Assembly (NCBI RefSeq): GCF_020905375.1
Contig: NZ_JAJJBU010000027.1
Location: 59,774 to 123,773, forward strand
DNA length: 64,000 nucleotides
Direction: 5' to 3'
From: Arthrobacter cryoconiti
GTDB lineage: Bacteria > Actinomycetota > Actinomycetes > Actinomycetales > Micrococcaceae
Shown: piece by piece, positions 35,156 through 44,719 of the stretch
Numbering within the stretch: the stretch's first letter is position 1
Layout: every line of letters starts with the position of its first letter
Notes under the pieces: model-generated
What the model was told of the DNA's origin: nothing
Database searches by the model: none
The model's input: only the letters and a program-made list of their open reading frames with translations
Program-made: the position numbers and the translations under genes

Positions 35156-35425
35156 TCCGCGCCACATCTGAACTGATCAACTAACACCATTGGCGGCGCC
35201 CGGAACACCGGTCGCCGCCAATGTCGCATCCCCGACTGGTCTGCGGTCATCGCAATTGGCCGGGCGGGTCCGCCGCGAACCGCTGAAAGAAGCGTGGGCC
35301 AGATACGCCGCCGTCGACGATGCGGCCCCTACGATCGACCGGATGCAGTCGCGTCCTCGCGGAGGAATCAATGCACAGCACGGTCACAAGTCTGCAGTTT
35401 GGCGAGAAAGCACCATCGCAATAAA

Positions 35426-35441
35426 ATACCCCATGGGGTAT
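35426..35441. promoter_or_regulatory. CstR/CsoR-type operator before the Cys-rich small gene
   Basis: ATACCCCATGGGGTAT is a perfect 16-bp palindrome, 41 bp upstream of the ATG at 35483. The rest of the gap after the dioxygenase gene (35156-35425) shows no gene. Confidence 0.82.
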
Positions 35442-35482
35442 GCTGATGAAAACAATCCAAACATATATTAGGGAGCAAGCAG

Positions 35483-35650
35483 ATGTGCCGTGCGGTGACA
35501 TGTAAGAAATGTGGCAAGACAACGTGGGCTGGCTGCGGCGAGCACGTTGAACAGGTCATGCGCGGGGTCCCCTCCTCTGAGCGCTGCCGTGGGCACGAGC
35601 AGGAAAAGTCGGAGAGCCAGGGCTTTTTCGCAAAGCTGTTCGGCCGGTAG
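35483..35650 (+). CDS. 55-residue Cys-rich protein in the CstR regulon
   Basis: ATG at 35483 preceded by GGGAG. The product begins MCRAVTCKKCGKTTWAGCGE and has five cysteines (2, 7, 10, 18, 34), the 7/10 and 18 positions forming a zinc-ribbon-like knuckle, and ends in FFAKLFGR. It is a small protein type I remember as widespread in Actinobacteria but without a known function. The perfect CstR-type palindrome upstream makes a sulfane-sulfur or metal role likely. It is followed by a strong bidirectional terminator. Confidence 0.82.
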   Translation: MCRAVTCKKCGKTTWAGCGEHVEQVMRGVPSSERCRGHEQEKSESQGFFAKLFGR

Positions 35651-35690
35651 TTTGAACATTCCCAACGACTGGAAGGTCGTTGAGCTTATA

Positions 35691-35729
35691 GGGAGGCCCG
35701 GGAGGATGCAGTATCCTCCGGGGCCTCCC
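35691..35729. terminator. Bidirectional terminator between converging genes
   Basis: GGGAGGCC pairs with GGCCTCCC and, inside, CGGGAGGAT with ATCCTCCGG (one mismatch) around GCAGT. It lies between the small Cys gene (plus) and the TSUP gene (minus). A second smaller hairpin AACGAC-GTCGTT precedes it at 35664-35681. Confidence 0.85.
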
Positions 35730-35749
35730 TTATGTCGTCGCGGTTTCTC

Positions 35750-36514
35750 TTAGGAGAGGAGCGCCTGCACGGCCACGTAAGTGGCAATGACCAGGACCAG
35801 GATTCCAAAGCCACGTTTGAGAATCTTGTCGGGGATCCGGGTGCCGATCCTTCCTGCTATGAGCGAGGCGACCATGGCGGCCCCGGCAAAAGCTGCTGTG
35901 ACGGCCCAGTCGATCTGCAGATCGCCCAGGTGAGCGGTGAAGCCGGCGGCCGAGTTGATGACAATGACGACCAATGAGGTCCCGACGGTCAACGCCATGG
36001 GCAGTCCAAGAACCAGGGTGAGCGCCGGGACGATCAGAAACCCTCCTCCCACGCCCAGCAGCCCGGTTAGGAAGCCCACGACGGCGCCGGTGGCGATGGC
36101 CTTGGGCAGGCAGCTGCGCCAGTGGACCCCGCCGCCGCGCAGTGCGCAGGAACCCCCGGCGGCGGCGGATGGCATCAGCATCCTGATGCCAGCGAAGACC
36201 ATGACGGCGGCGAAGGCCACCAAGAGGATCTTTGGATCAAGTAGGCGGTTGACCATCGCGCCGAGGTAGGCAGTAACGGTGCCGGCTGCACCGATGATCA
36301 GCGCCAGGCGCCAGTTCACCCCGGACCGCAGCCGGGGCAATACCGCGACGGCCGAGGATGCCCCAACGACAACGAGCGAGGTCGGGATCGCCGCGGCAAG
36401 CGGCAATCCTACACCGTAGACCAGGGCCGGGACGGCGAGGATGGATCCACCGCCGCCGACCAGACCCAACAGGGCGCCAACGACCAACCCGAACCCCGCC
36501 GCGGAGATGATCAT
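35750..36514 (-). CDS. TSUP-family (TauE/SafE) sulfur-anion permease
   Basis: 254 residues from the ATG at 36514, which overlaps the rhodanese stop by 4 nt; the frame to 36577 would overlap more and is rejected. Eight predicted helices with the two TSUP repeats GLVGGGGSILAVPALVYGVG and GLLGVGGGFLIVPALTLVLG. TSUP proteins export sulfite, thiosulfate or related anions. In the cst-type cluster this would remove the products of persulfide oxidation. Confidence 0.9.
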   Translation of the reverse strand: MIISAAGFGLVVGALLGLVGGGGSILAVPALVYGVGLPLAAAIPTSLVVVGASSAVAVLPRLRSGVNWRLALIIGAAGTVTAYLGAMVNRLLDPKILLVAFAAVMVFAGIRMLMPSAAAGGSCALRGGGVHWRSCLPKAIATGAVVGFLTGLLGVGGGFLIVPALTLVLGLPMALTVGTSLVVIVINSAAGFTAHLGDLQIDWAVTAAFAGAAMVASLIAGRIGTRIPDKILKRGFGILVLVIATYVAVQALLS

Positions 36515-37119
36515 TCCCGGGTACCCAGGCTCTGCAACGCCTGTTGGGCGGTGGGCTCGTTGGAAGACTTGTTCCAAGGCATGCGGGACAAGGCATTCCC
36601 CAGGGCGCAGCTGTTCGTCGCGGCCGAAAACGTCAGGCCCGCCCCGATCCCGCCAGCCACCAGGCGCAGCTTGGGTGAGACGAATTTCCCGGCGACGATG
36701 CTGGCAAGCACCAATGATCCTGCCGTCATCCTCACCTGGCGTTCCAGTGCCCAGGTCCGGCGGCCGCGGACTACGTCGCCGCCAGCAGCAGCGTAGGCGG
36801 GAACGCCTCCGGAAAGGACACTGGCACTGGCCAATCCGATGGAATCAAGGCGTTTGCGGGCCTGTTCGGCCCGGTTGCCGGACTGGCATACGAGTACGAC
36901 GCGGGTGCCCATTTTTGCCGCAAATTCTTCGGTGTGCTCGCTGAGCATGGCCAACGGCACATGGTACGAGCCTCTGATATGCAGGGAATCGAACTCCGCG
37001 CCGCTGCGCACGTCAATGATCATCAGATCATCATGGTGATCTTCCCAGCCCTTCAGCGTGGAGGCGTCGATAGCCTGAGGGGCATTTTCGACCGTGTTGG
37101 TCTTAGCAGAGATAGTCAT
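36511..37119 (-). CDS. Rhodanese with C-terminal DUF2892 membrane hairpin
   Basis: 202 residues from the ATG at 37119 (start at 37146 possible). Residues about 15-125 are a rhodanese domain with active Cys in VVLVCQSGNRAEQA. Residues about 135-185 form two membrane helices of DUF2892 type (AGSLVLASIVAGKFVSPKLR; LVAGGIGAGLTFSA). It carries sulfane sulfur at the membrane. Coupled to the TSUP gene by ATGA. The 44-bp palindrome 168 bp upstream, with a CstR-type core, is its likely operator. Confidence 0.9.
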   Translation of the reverse strand: MTISAKTNTVENAPQAIDASTLKGWEDHHDDLMIIDVRSGAEFDSLHIRGSYHVPLAMLSEHTEEFAAKMGTRVVLVCQSGNRAEQARKRLDSIGLASASVLSGGVPAYAAAGGDVVRGRRTWALERQVRMTAGSLVLASIVAGKFVSPKLRLVAGGIGAGLTFSAATNSCALGNALSRMPWNKSSNEPTAQQALQSLGTRE

Positions 37120-37286
37120 AGTCACTTTCGGTATGTTCTGGATCATTTCTGGTGGCCGACGCCCATGGCCCTGCCCAGAAAGGACGGCGTGAGGCGTTTG
37201 GAGGGTGCCTCGGTTTCGATGTGCGCCGCATGTACGGTCTTGTGGGCTGTGTCAATAGGGATAAGGGGAGTCCGCGTCGTCACCTG

Positions 37287-37330
37287 CGATTCGATTCATA
37301 ATACCCCACGGGGTATTATGAATCGAATCG
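37287..37330. promoter_or_regulatory. 44-bp perfect palindrome with CstR/CsoR-type core
   Basis: Arms of 21 bp (37287-37307 and 37310-37330) pair without mismatch around the dinucleotide AC. The centre, 37301-37316, is the operator ATACCCCACGGGGTAT. The outer parts repeat GATTC (CGATTCGATTC on one side, GAATCGAATCG on the other). It lies between the rhodanese promoter (minus) and the tnpR/res region (plus). The long arms far exceed what a CsoR-family protein contacts. Confidence 0.85.
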
Positions 37331-37440
37331 ATACCCTAAAAAAGAGAACGTGTATCCCCTGTCGAATTGAGTGCATTAACGATCGTTCGCAAGACACTCC
37401 CCATCCGGTTTCGTGGCCCGCGGATTCCCGTGGCCGATTT

Positions 37441-37475
37441 TGTAACGCTTGCCGTGTACGCGGCAATGTAACGCT
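37441..37475. promoter_or_regulatory. Possible resolution (res) subsite before tnpR
   Basis: TGTAACGCT occurs twice (37441-37449 and 37467-37475) on either side of the inverted repeat TTGCCG-TGTACG-CGGCAA (37449-37466). It lies 28 bp upstream of the resolvase gene, where Tn3-family res sites are found. Confidence 0.5.
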
Positions 37476-37502
37476 CAACCGGGTTGGTGATACACTTTCG
37501 TC

Positions 37503-38075
37503 ATGCGAATCGGATATGGGCGTGTCTCAACACGCGATCAGCACCCCGAGGCCCAACACGATGCCCTGCGCGCGGCAGGCTGCGAGCAGGTGTACCTCGA
37601 CACCGCCTCGGGGAAACTCGCCCGCAGGCCCGAACTCGACAAGGCGCTACTCTCGGCCAACCGGTCCGGCGATCAGCTCGTTGTCACCAAGCTCGACCGA
37701 CTCGGGCGGTCGCTGGAAAACCTCATAGACCTGTCCAAGACGCTGCAGGAACGCGGTGTGGACCTGGTGGTCCTGGATCAGGGCGTCGACACGTCCACAC
37801 CCGCCGGGCGGATGTTCTTCCAGATCATCGGATCGATCGCCGAATTCGAACACGCGCTGATGTCCGAACGGACCCGTGACGGGCTCGCCGCAGCCAGGGC
37901 GCGCGGACGGACCGGCGGGCAGAAACCAAAACTCGGTCCCCGCCAGATCAAGCTGGCCCGCGAAATGTATGAAGAAAAGAATGCCGACGGGAAACGTGCC
38001 CACACCGTGGAGCAGATCGCCCAGGAGTTCGGCGTCAGCCGTCCCACCATCTACCGGCACTTGGCCAAACCATGA
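37503..38075 (+). CDS. tnpR: Tn3-family serine resolvase TnpR
   Basis: 190 residues. GYGRVSTRDQ contains the nucleophilic Ser (residue 9), with the catalytic Arg/Asp set in KLDRLGRSLENL and the hinge helix SIAEFEHALMSERTRDGLAAARARGR. The C-terminal helix-turn-helix is HTVEQIAQEFGVSRPTIYRHL. Resolves cointegrates formed by the transposase. Followed by tnpA after 75 bp in the same direction. Confidence 0.95.
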   Translation: MRIGYGRVSTRDQHPEAQHDALRAAGCEQVYLDTASGKLARRPELDKALLSANRSGDQLVVTKLDRLGRSLENLIDLSKTLQERGVDLVVLDQGVDTSTPAGRMFFQIIGSIAEFEHALMSERTRDGLAAARARGRTGGQKPKLGPRQIKLAREMYEEKNADGKRAHTVEQIAQEFGVSRPTIYRHLAKP

Positions 38076-38150
38076 GCGGCAGGTCTTGCGCATCCCGGTG
38101 CTACGACACGTCTGTAAATCACGCTTATCCAACCGGGGAGGACTTCTGAC

Positions 38151-41117
38151 ATGGCCCTACGATCCTTGCTCACGACTGCTGAACGCGGCCAAGTCCTTGA
38201 AATCCCCACCAGCACCGAGGACCTCGCGGTCCACTACACACTCAGCGAAGCGGACATGTCGTTGATTCGCCAACGCCGCGCAGATGCCAACCGGTTGGGC
38301 TTTGCCATCCAGCTGTGTCTGCTTCGGCACCCGGGTATCGCGCTGACCGACGACACCGAAGTGCCCACTGAAATGATCGACTGGGTCGCGGCCCGCCTGG
38401 CGATCCCGGCCGAGGCCTGGGATGAATATGGGACACGTGGGGAAACGCGGCAAGAGCATGGACGGGAGCTTCGCGCGTATCTGGGCATGTCCGCATTTGG
38501 AATCACGGATTTTCGCCAACTCGTGGAACACGTGGGCGAGGTGGCCGCACAAACAGACAAGGGCCTTGTCTTGGTCGGAGGCGCGCTGAACTTCCTGCGC
38601 TCAAGGAAGGTTGCCTCGCCCGGGGTGGGGATCATTGAAAGGGCCTGCGCGCAGGCGCTGACCCGGGCGAACCGGCGAATCTACGCCATCTTATGCGACC
38701 AACTCTCCGTCGATCACCGACGGCGTCTGGATGGTTTGTTGCTTCGCCGCACCGATAGTTCCTTGACCGAAATCGGCTGGCTGCGGCAGGCACCACTGCG
38801 ACCCAACGCACGGGCGATGAACGAGCACATCGACCGACTCACGGCCTGGCGTGCCCTTTGCCTGCCGTGGGACGCCGGCAAACTGGTGCACCGGAACAGG
38901 TTGCTGAAGTTGGCCCGCGAGGGTGCATCGATGACAGCGGCAGATCTGGCAAAGTTTGAACCCGGACGCAGGTACGCGACCCTGTTCGCGATGTCCGTGG
39001 AAAGCATGGCAACGGTCACCGACGAAATCATCGATCTGCATGACCGAATTATTGGCCGGATCATTCGCACCGCCCGGAACAAACAAAACCAGAACACTTT
39101 GGCCTCCCGTGCCACCGTCGCAGCCATGATGCGCCTGCACTCCAAGCTCGGCGATGCCCTGATTGCAGCCAAGGATAACGGGGAGGACCCCTTCGCCGCG
39201 ATCGACACAGCCATCGGCTGGGAAGCCTTGGCCGAAAGCATCGCCCAAGCCAAGGACCTCACCCGGCCCGCACTCGATGACCACCTCGCCCTGGTCAGCA
39301 CCCACTTCACCACGCTGCGCCGCTACACCCCGGCATTCCTTGCCGCCATTGACCTCCAAGCAGCCCCCGCGGCGCAGGACCTGTTGGCCGCTATCAATGT
39401 CATCCGCACCATGAATACCACCGGTGCCCGAAAGATCCCGGACGATGCACCCACATCGTTCATCCGTCCCCGGTGGAAGCCTCTGGTCTTCACTGACAAC
39501 GGCACAGACCGTGGATTCTACGAGTTTTGTGCCCTGGCGGAGCTCAAGAATGCACTGCGGTCCGGAGACATGTGGGTCACTGGCTCCCGGCAATTCCGCG
39601 ACTTCGATGACTACTTGCTGGCGGGCACCGATTACACGGCCATGAAGAACGCCGGGGAACTTCCCCTGATCACAACCAATGGCGGCGAAGAATATCTCAA
39701 GGACCGACTCGCCCTGCTCAGCGAACGTCTGCACCAAGTCAACGCTCTGGCCTCCCGTGACGAACTGCCCGGGGTGCTGATCACCGACAGCGGCGTGAAG
39801 ATCACCCCGCTCGAGACGATCGTGCCGCAACACGCGCAGCCCTTGATCGACCGGGCCAGCGCCATGTTCCCGCGGATACGAATCACCGACCTGTTGATGG
39901 AAGTCGATGGCTGGACCGGCTTCACACGCCACTTCACCAACCTCAAGTCCGGCCAGCCCTCCAAGGACAAGCAGCTTCTGCTCACCGCAATCCTGGCCGA
40001 CGGAATCAACCTGGGCCTGACCAAGATGTCCGAGGCATGCACCGGCGTCACCTACGCCCAACTGGACCGCCAGCAGGCATCCCATATCCGGGATGAAACC
40101 TACAGTGCCGCCCTGGCCGAGCTGGTCAATACCCAGCACGCACACCCCTTCGCAGCGCACTGGGGCGATGGCACCACCTCTTCCTCGGACGGGCAACGCT
40201 TCCGCGCCGGCAGCCATGCCGAATCCACCGGGCATGTAAACCCGAAATACGGGGCCGACCCCGGACGGATGATCTACACCCACGTCTCAGACCAGTATTC
40301 GCCGTTCCACAGCAAAATCATCAACGTCGGGGACCGCGACGCCACCTACGTCCTGGACGGACTGCTCTATCACGAGTCAGACCTGGCCATCCAGGAGCAC
40401 TACACCGACACCGCAGGGTTCACCGACCACCTCTTCGCCCTCATGCACCTGCTCGGATACCGATTCGCACCCCGGATCCGCAACATCGGCGACACCCGCC
40501 TCTACACACCCACCAACAACGCTAAACTGTCGACGTTGACACCGCTGATCGGCGGCACCATCAACACCAAAACCATCACCACGCACTGGGATGAAATCCT
40601 CCGCCTGGCCACATCCATCAAGACAGGCACCGTGACCGCCTCCTTAATGATGCGCAAACTCGGCGCCTACCCACGCCAAAACGGCCTCGCCACAGCACTG
40701 CGGGAACTGGGCAAACTGGAACGAACGCTCTTCCTGCTGGACTGGCTCCAAGAACCCGACCTGCGCCGCAAGGTCACAGCCGGACTGAACAAGGGAGAAG
40801 CACGGAACACCCTGGCCCGAGCCGTTTTCTTCAACCGACTGGGAGAGATCCGCGATCGATCCTTCGAGCAACAGCGCTACCGGGCCTCGGGGCTGAACCT
40901 TCTCACCGCGGCCATCGTCCTCTGGAACACGGTCTACCTCGACCGCACCATCACCACCTTGAATCAGGAAGGCAACCCCACGGACCCCGACCTGCCGCGG
41001 TTCCTCTCACCCCTGGGATGGGAACACATCAACCTCACCGGCGACTACACCTGGCCACGCACCAACAAGATCAAACCCGGCAAATACAGGCCACTACGAC
41101 GCCCGACAAAACCTTAG
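38151..41117 (+). CDS. tnpA: Tn3-family transposase TnpA
   Basis: 988 residues, full length for the family; GGGGAGGA precedes the ATG. N-terminal DUF4158 region ([32 protein letters not shown]) and C-terminal DDE domain with [22 protein letters not shown] and the final Glu region near LGEIRDRS. No frameshift was seen, so it may be active. Its stop lies inside the last bases before the right inverted repeat, the normal Tn3 layout. Confidence 0.95.
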   Translation: MALRSLLTTAERGQVLEIPTSTEDLAVHYTLSEADMSLIRQRRADANRLGFAIQLCLLRHPGIALTDDTEVPTEMIDWVAARLAIPAEAWDEYGTRGETRQEHGRELRAYLGMSAFGITDFRQLVEHVGEVAAQTDKGLVLVGGALNFLRSRKVASPGVGIIERACAQALTRANRRIYAILCDQLSVDHRRRLDGLLLRRTDSSLTEIGWLRQAPLRPNARAMNEHIDRLTAWRALCLPWDAGKLVHRNRLLKLAREGASMTAADLAKFEPGRRYATLFAMSVESMATVTDEIIDLHDRIIGRIIRTARNKQNQNTLASRATVAAMMRLHSKLGDALIAAKDNGEDPFAAIDTAIGWEALAESIAQAKDLTRPALDDHLALVSTHFTTLRRYTPAFLAAIDLQAAPAAQDLLAAINVIRTMNTTGARKIPDDAPTSFIRPRWKPLVFTDNGTDRGFYEFCALAELKNALRSGDMWVTGSRQFRDFDDYLLAGTDYTAMKNAGELPLITTNGGEEYLKDRLALLSERLHQVNALASRDELPGVLITDSGVKITPLETIVPQHAQPLIDRASAMFPRIRITDLLMEVDGWTGFTRHFTNLKSGQPSKDKQLLLTAILADGINLGLTKMSEACTGVTYAQLDRQQASHIRDETYSAALAELVNTQHAHPFAAHWGDGTTSSSDGQRFRAGSHAESTGHVNPKYGADPGRMIYTHVSDQYSPFHSKIINVGDRDATYVLDGLLYHESDLAIQEHYTDTAGFTDHLFALMHLLGYRFAPRIRNIGDTRLYTPTNNAKLSTLTPLIGGTINTKTITTHWDEILRLATSIKTGTVTASLMMRKLGAYPRQNGLATALRELGKLERTLFLLDWLQEPDLRRKVTAGLNKGEARNTLARAVFFNRLGEIRDRSFEQQRYRASGLNLLTAAIVLWNTVYLDRTITTLNQEGNPTDPDLPRFLSPLGWEHINLTGDYTWPRTNKIKPGKYRPLRRPTKP

Positions 41118-41150
41118 CGTCGGATATTTTACTTTTTCACAAGCCACCCC
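41111..41150 (-). repeat. Right terminal inverted repeat of the Tn3-family element
   Basis: Ends ...ACTTTTTCACAAGCCACCCC and matches the left end at 38 of 40 positions. Overlaps the tnpA stop. ACTACA follows directly as the second copy of the target duplication. Confidence 0.88.
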
Positions 41151-41206
41151 ACTACAACGTCTACCTCCAATGTCTTTCCCGCCGCCGCTACCAGCGTGAG
41201 GGATAA
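41151..41206 (+). pseudogene. Last codons of the interrupted ctaG-like gene, right of the transposon
   Basis: ACTACA then a frame reading YNVYLQCLSRRRYQREG and TAA, matching the C-terminus YNDYLQQLSTQRERR of the intact CtaG encoded at 50610-51575. Joined to 30256 it rebuilds ELDDYNVYLQ. Confidence 0.72.
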
Positions 41207-41272
41207 TCAGTGGTACACGCACTGAAGCACCCTCCCAATGGACTCTCCCACCTCGAAAGGCACGACGATTCC

Positions 41273-41698
41273 ATGACACCAGCCCGGACGTCACAACGAA
41301 AATTCGGAACCTTCCTGACTGGGATGGCCGCACTGGTAGTGATCCTCGCGGCCTGCAACCCGTCCCAGGGTCCAGCCGCTGGTGGCTCAACGGCAACCCC
41401 CAAACAAGCTGCGCAGTCCAGCCCCAGCAGCAACCCCATCTGTCCGAAGCTTGCCGAGCAACTGGAGACCCTGAATTTCTTTCCGAACACTATTTCCCTG
41501 CAGGACAACTCCGGCGCGATATCCATGGACACCGATATCCACAACCTTCAAAGCACCGCACCAGCGGACCTGAAGCCGCAACTCAAGGGGCTCGACAAAG
41601 TCATGGAAGCAGCTATCACCAAGCCCGCCAGCTACACTGAATCAGCCTTCGTCAAAGCCAAAAACACTGTCGAAGACTGGGGCCTGAAATACTGCTGA
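41273..41698 (+). CDS. Small lipoprotein of unknown function
   Basis: 141 residues from the ATG at 41273. Signal peptide with lipobox ILAAC (Cys28), a Ser/Thr/Ala/Gln-rich linker, then a compact domain starting at NPICPKLAEQLETLNFFP and ending in GLKYC; the two outer cysteines could form a disulfide. Family not recognised. It could also start at 41210, but that frame puts non-signal sequence first. Confidence 0.7.
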   Translation: MTPARTSQRKFGTFLTGMAALVVILAACNPSQGPAAGGSTATPKQAAQSSPSSNPICPKLAEQLETLNFFPNTISLQDNSGAISMDTDIHNLQSTAPADLKPQLKGLDKVMEAAITKPASYTESAFVKAKNTVEDWGLKYC

Positions 41699-42490
41699 AA
41701 ACAATTCGGCACCCTGTTGTGCAACCGAACCAGATGCCTGCAGCGAAAATAGTGCAAATCCCGGAACGCTACGCCGTATGCCACACGCAGCACTCCCACC
41801 TCGTCCAGGACGGCTCCTAAGGGCGGCCTTGTCCCCGACCTGCCAGCCTCCAATTCCCACCGGTACCGTAAGGGGCGGACCGTTCTAGACTCGGGCTGCT
41901 GTCCGTGTTTCCGCCGGCGCCCCGGCCATCCAGATCGCAACCTCCGGCACCTCGCTGGTGATCACGTCCGGCAAGCATCTCATCGGCCGGTCAAGTCCTC
42001 CGCTCAGTCATGCCGTGCCGCCCCTAGAAGAACTCAGGAAAGAGGTGGCAGTGTAAACCTCCCCTTCCATGCATCATTGCTGGTTGCTTTTCCTGCAGCA
42101 GCCCTCGTCGCCGGCAAGGTCGCCAAGGCCGTCAGCACGGATGTCATGACATGGCATTGCTGCGGCACGGCGGGATGACGAAAGTCGTTGACGGGTGCGA
42201 CGCCCCGTCGACGCTGGGCTCGTCCATGCGAGCCTTCAGCTTCGGGGCAGGCGAGGCAACTGGACGCTGTTGCCTCCCGCTTCCTGATCAACCTGGCATG
42301 AAAAGCACCCTGTTCGTCACACCCGTCGACGAAGACTTTGTCTTCGTCGACGACCATCGAGGTTCATGGACACCAGAAGCAGGACTCCGGCTACGGGCGC
42401 TTCGCGGTCCGGGGCCTTAACACGGTGCTCGCCATCGCCCAACCGGCTGTACGGATACTACTCAACCCCCGCGTTCCCTCAGGCCGCTAC
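41699..42490. other. Region without a confident gene, with a 13-bp hairpin
   Basis: Frames on both strands are short and not recognised. A run on the plus strand near 41920-42055 (IQIATSGTSLVITSGKHLIG) reads like a protein C-terminus but has no start. CGTCGACGAAGAC pairs perfectly with GTCTTCGTCGACG around TTT at 42324-42352. Confidence 0.5.
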
Positions 42491-43336
42491 CTAGAGGAAA
42501 GGAGAGGGGTTGACAGTCTCGCCGTTAACCATGACCTCAAAATGGAGGTGGCACCCGGTGGAGTTGCCAGTGGTTCCGGCGCCGGCGACCTGCATGCCCT
42601 GGGTGACCTGTTGACCGACGCTCACACCAATGCTCTCGAGGTGGTTGTAGCTGGTTTGGATGCCGTTTCCATGGTCGATGACAATACGGTTCCCTCCACC
42701 ATAGGGACTCCAGCCGGCCTCGCTGACCGTCCCGGAGCCAGCTGCGAACACCGTGGTGCTACACGTAGCCGCGAGATCCAATCCCGTGTGCAGTTCACCT
42801 GTAGCTCCGGTGAGCGGGCTGGAGCGGTAGCCGAACGGGGAATTGATCGTCATGGCCGCTAACGGGGGACGCAAATTTTTGGACGAAGGTGCTGGGGCCA
42901 TGGTCGCTGCGGGCGGTGCTGTGGAAGGTGAGGCAACTGTCTGAGGGTTGTTCGTCGAAGTAAGCGCAAGTTCTGCCGCTGGCGACTGAACGGGGGGAGC
43001 AGGTTTTCGTGTGCTGGAGACGACAGGAGTCGCAAAGCTGATTTGTACATCCTTGCTGGCAGTCACCTGGGACTGGGCTGCATGATTCAAGAGCTCTGTC
43101 GATGCGTCCGCTGTGGCGCCGGAACTATGCGGGGTTCCGGCATGAGCGGCCGTTAGGCCGATGACGGCGATAAGCCCGGATGCGGTAACGGTTCCGAGTT
43201 GGCGGGCAAGCCTCGCCCGCCCAGACGGGGCGGCCGGCGGGGATGCCGGCGGGGATGCCCAGTGGCGTCCACGGGACTGGGGCGCAGCCTTGGGTGTGGT
43301 GGCGCGGCGACGGCCGTGCTGGCGGTGGTCAGTCAA
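42491..43336 (-). CDS. M23 (LytM) peptidoglycan endopeptidase
   Basis: 281 residues from a TTG at 43336 (AGAGGA about 8 nt upstream). An N-terminal membrane/signal segment (VTASGLIAVIGLTAAHAG) is followed by a long Ala/Pro/Ser linker, then the M23 domain: FGYRSSPLTG, GELHTGLDLAA (first Zn ligands His, Asp), and GCHLHFEV (HxH). These cleave cell-wall cross-links. A c-di-AMP riboswitch in its leader links it to osmotic or cell-wall state, as for actinobacterial Rpf/NlpC genes. Confidence 0.92.
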   Translation of the reverse strand: MTDHRQHGRRRATTPKAAPQSRGRHWASPPASPPAAPSGRARLARQLGTVTASGLIAVIGLTAAHAGTPHSSGATADASTELLNHAAQSQVTASKDVQISFATPVVSSTRKPAPPVQSPAAELALTSTNNPQTVASPSTAPPAATMAPAPSSKNLRPPLAAMTINSPFGYRSSPLTGATGELHTGLDLAATCSTTVFAAGSGTVSEAGWSPYGGGNRIVIDHGNGIQTSYNHLESIGVSVGQQVTQGMQVAGAGTTGNSTGCHLHFEVMVNGETVNPSPFL

Positions 43337-43351
43337 GATAGTGGTCCTCTC

Positions 43352-43548
43352 GACGCCGGCGAAGTTAGCTGTCGGATTCGGACGAGAGATATGCCCGGCA
43401 CATCAAAGCTCATGCCGCGAGAACGGCGTGAGGAGCGATGCGCTTCACCCCAAGGTGCACAATGTCACCGGTACTGGGTCCTCCACCCCCGCCGGGCAAT
43501 TGACTGGCCGTGGACTGCCGGCGGGGTTTGGCGATGCGGTCCACGGGC
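43352..43548 (-). ncRNA. ydaO/yuaA (c-di-AMP) riboswitch
   Basis: Read on the minus strand, the leader has the actinobacterial ydaO blocks in order: CATCGCCAAACCCCGCCGG, CCACGGCCAGTCA, GGAGGACCCA, CCTTGGGGTGAAGCGC, GGCATGAG, CCGAATCCGACAGCTAAC and TTCGCCGGCGTCGAGAGGA just before the TTG start. The final block includes the ribosome binding site region. The M23 cell-wall hydrolase downstream is a typical client. c-di-AMP binding is expected to reduce expression. Confidence 0.82.
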
Positions 43549-43560
43549 ATAATCGTGAGA

Positions 43561-44162
43561 CTATGCGGAAATCTAAGAATATCTGAAATCTAAAATAGTT
43601 ACCAATTTGTTACATGCGAATCATGTGGGGGCGGTGACTGGAGTGCCCACAATCGGGCTTGGTGGAGCTGTAACGTGGGCATTCTTGGCTTGTAGCGCTC
43701 GACAGCCAGGACCTCAATCTTTGCTGGGATCGCAACACTCAAGCGCCCTCCCGCGGCTTCCTCCCAGGTTGCCTGCCCGAAAGTGGCGACTGAAGGGACT
43801 TGGATCCACGGACGAGCCTGAAACCTCATGGGGCGCTTCACCGCCTTCCATCGTTGTTGTGCGCGACCGGGGATGACAGATTTCAAAGCATCGATCTGAA
43901 CGTATAGTCATATGTGACTCTATTTTCGCTTGAGTTGCTGAACAAAGTCTGTGAGAGGGGAAAGGACTTTCTGCTTCGACGATGCGTCCCACTACGGCCC
44001 GGTGATTTGGCGGGCAGGAATCCCCTGCCTTATCCGTGCACCCGTAAAGCGAATCAACCGTGACCGGGGTCGTTGCCGCCATGTTTATACAACGCACGGT
44101 CTAGTCCCTCACCCTGACCTGATGGTCAACTGCCACTCGCTCCACTCGTCTCATAAGGATCA
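43561..44162. other. Region without a recognised gene
   Basis: Holds the promoter side of the riboswitch (minus) at its left end. Frames such as 43607-43876 (plus) and 43599-43886 (minus) are not recognised. TAGTCATATGTGACT near 43908 is a short AT-centred dyad of unknown meaning. Confidence 0.4.
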
Positions 44163-44624
44163 TTGAAATTGCCTGCTACAGACCCTAAGGAAATGCCGCT
44201 TCAGCACCCCCTGAACGGGCAGGGGCCGGTCCGGATGCCTCTGGGCGCCCGCCGTCTTTTGTTTATTGGCGGGTTTTGTGTGCCGGTGGGGCTGATCGCC
44301 ACTGCCTATGTTTTTTGGGCGCAGCTGTTGCTCGTGGCCGGTGTAGCAGCGGTGGCGGTGGCACTGTCCTACCGGGACGGGGAACAATGGTTTTCCAAGT
44401 GGTCTTGGTTGACTGCCATCGCTGGTGGAGCTTGGGTGCTGTTTACTGCCGGGTATTGGTTGACGATCATCGCGGCCGCCCAAGCCTCGACTCCTCTGAC
44501 TATCTGGCCCACCGTTTTATTCTCCTGCGGCATAGGAGCAGTCGTGGGGGTCGTCGCCGGCTTTACAGGGGGCTGCGTTTCACGTTTCCTGACGGCCCGG
44601 CGGGCAAAAGCGTTATCGATCTAG
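44163..44624 (+). CDS. Four-helix membrane protein of unknown function
   Basis: 153 residues from a TTG at 44163 with AAGGA 4-5 nt upstream. Predicted helices at about residues 32-52, 53-68, 82-104 and 115-135 (LLFIGGFCVPVGLIATAYVF; LLLVAGVAAVAVALSY; WLTAIAGGAWVLFTAGYWLT; LFSCGIGAVVGVVAGFTGG). Family not recognised. It converges on copC with a terminator between. Confidence 0.65.
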   Translation: MKLPATDPKEMPLQHPLNGQGPVRMPLGARRLLFIGGFCVPVGLIATAYVFWAQLLLVAGVAAVAVALSYRDGEQWFSKWSWLTAIAGGAWVLFTAGYWLTIIAAAQASTPLTIWPTVLFSCGIGAVVGVVAGFTGGCVSRFLTARRAKALSI

Positions 44625-44680
44625 ACGGTGGTTGGTAACACTGCCTCCAGCGTCCCACTTTTGCTGTTCAGAGTTGTCCT

Positions 44681-44708
44681 CGCATCCGAAGGTGGTCCCT
44701 CGGATGCG
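44681..44708. terminator. Bidirectional hairpin between the membrane protein gene and copC
   Basis: CGCATCCGA pairs perfectly with TCGGATGCG around a 10-nt loop, between a plus-strand gene ending at 44624 and a minus-strand gene ending at 44720. Confidence 0.72.
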
Positions 44709-44719
44709 AAGGACTGCTT

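Noticed and set aside
38691..40283. 530-codon minus-strand frame opposite tnpA
   Set aside because: tnpA is full length with its DDE motifs; the antisense frame has no recognisable domain.
42151..42420. Plus-strand 89-codon frame containing the 13-bp hairpin
   Set aside because: No ribosome binding site and no recognisable similarity; part of its sequence is simply the palindrome.
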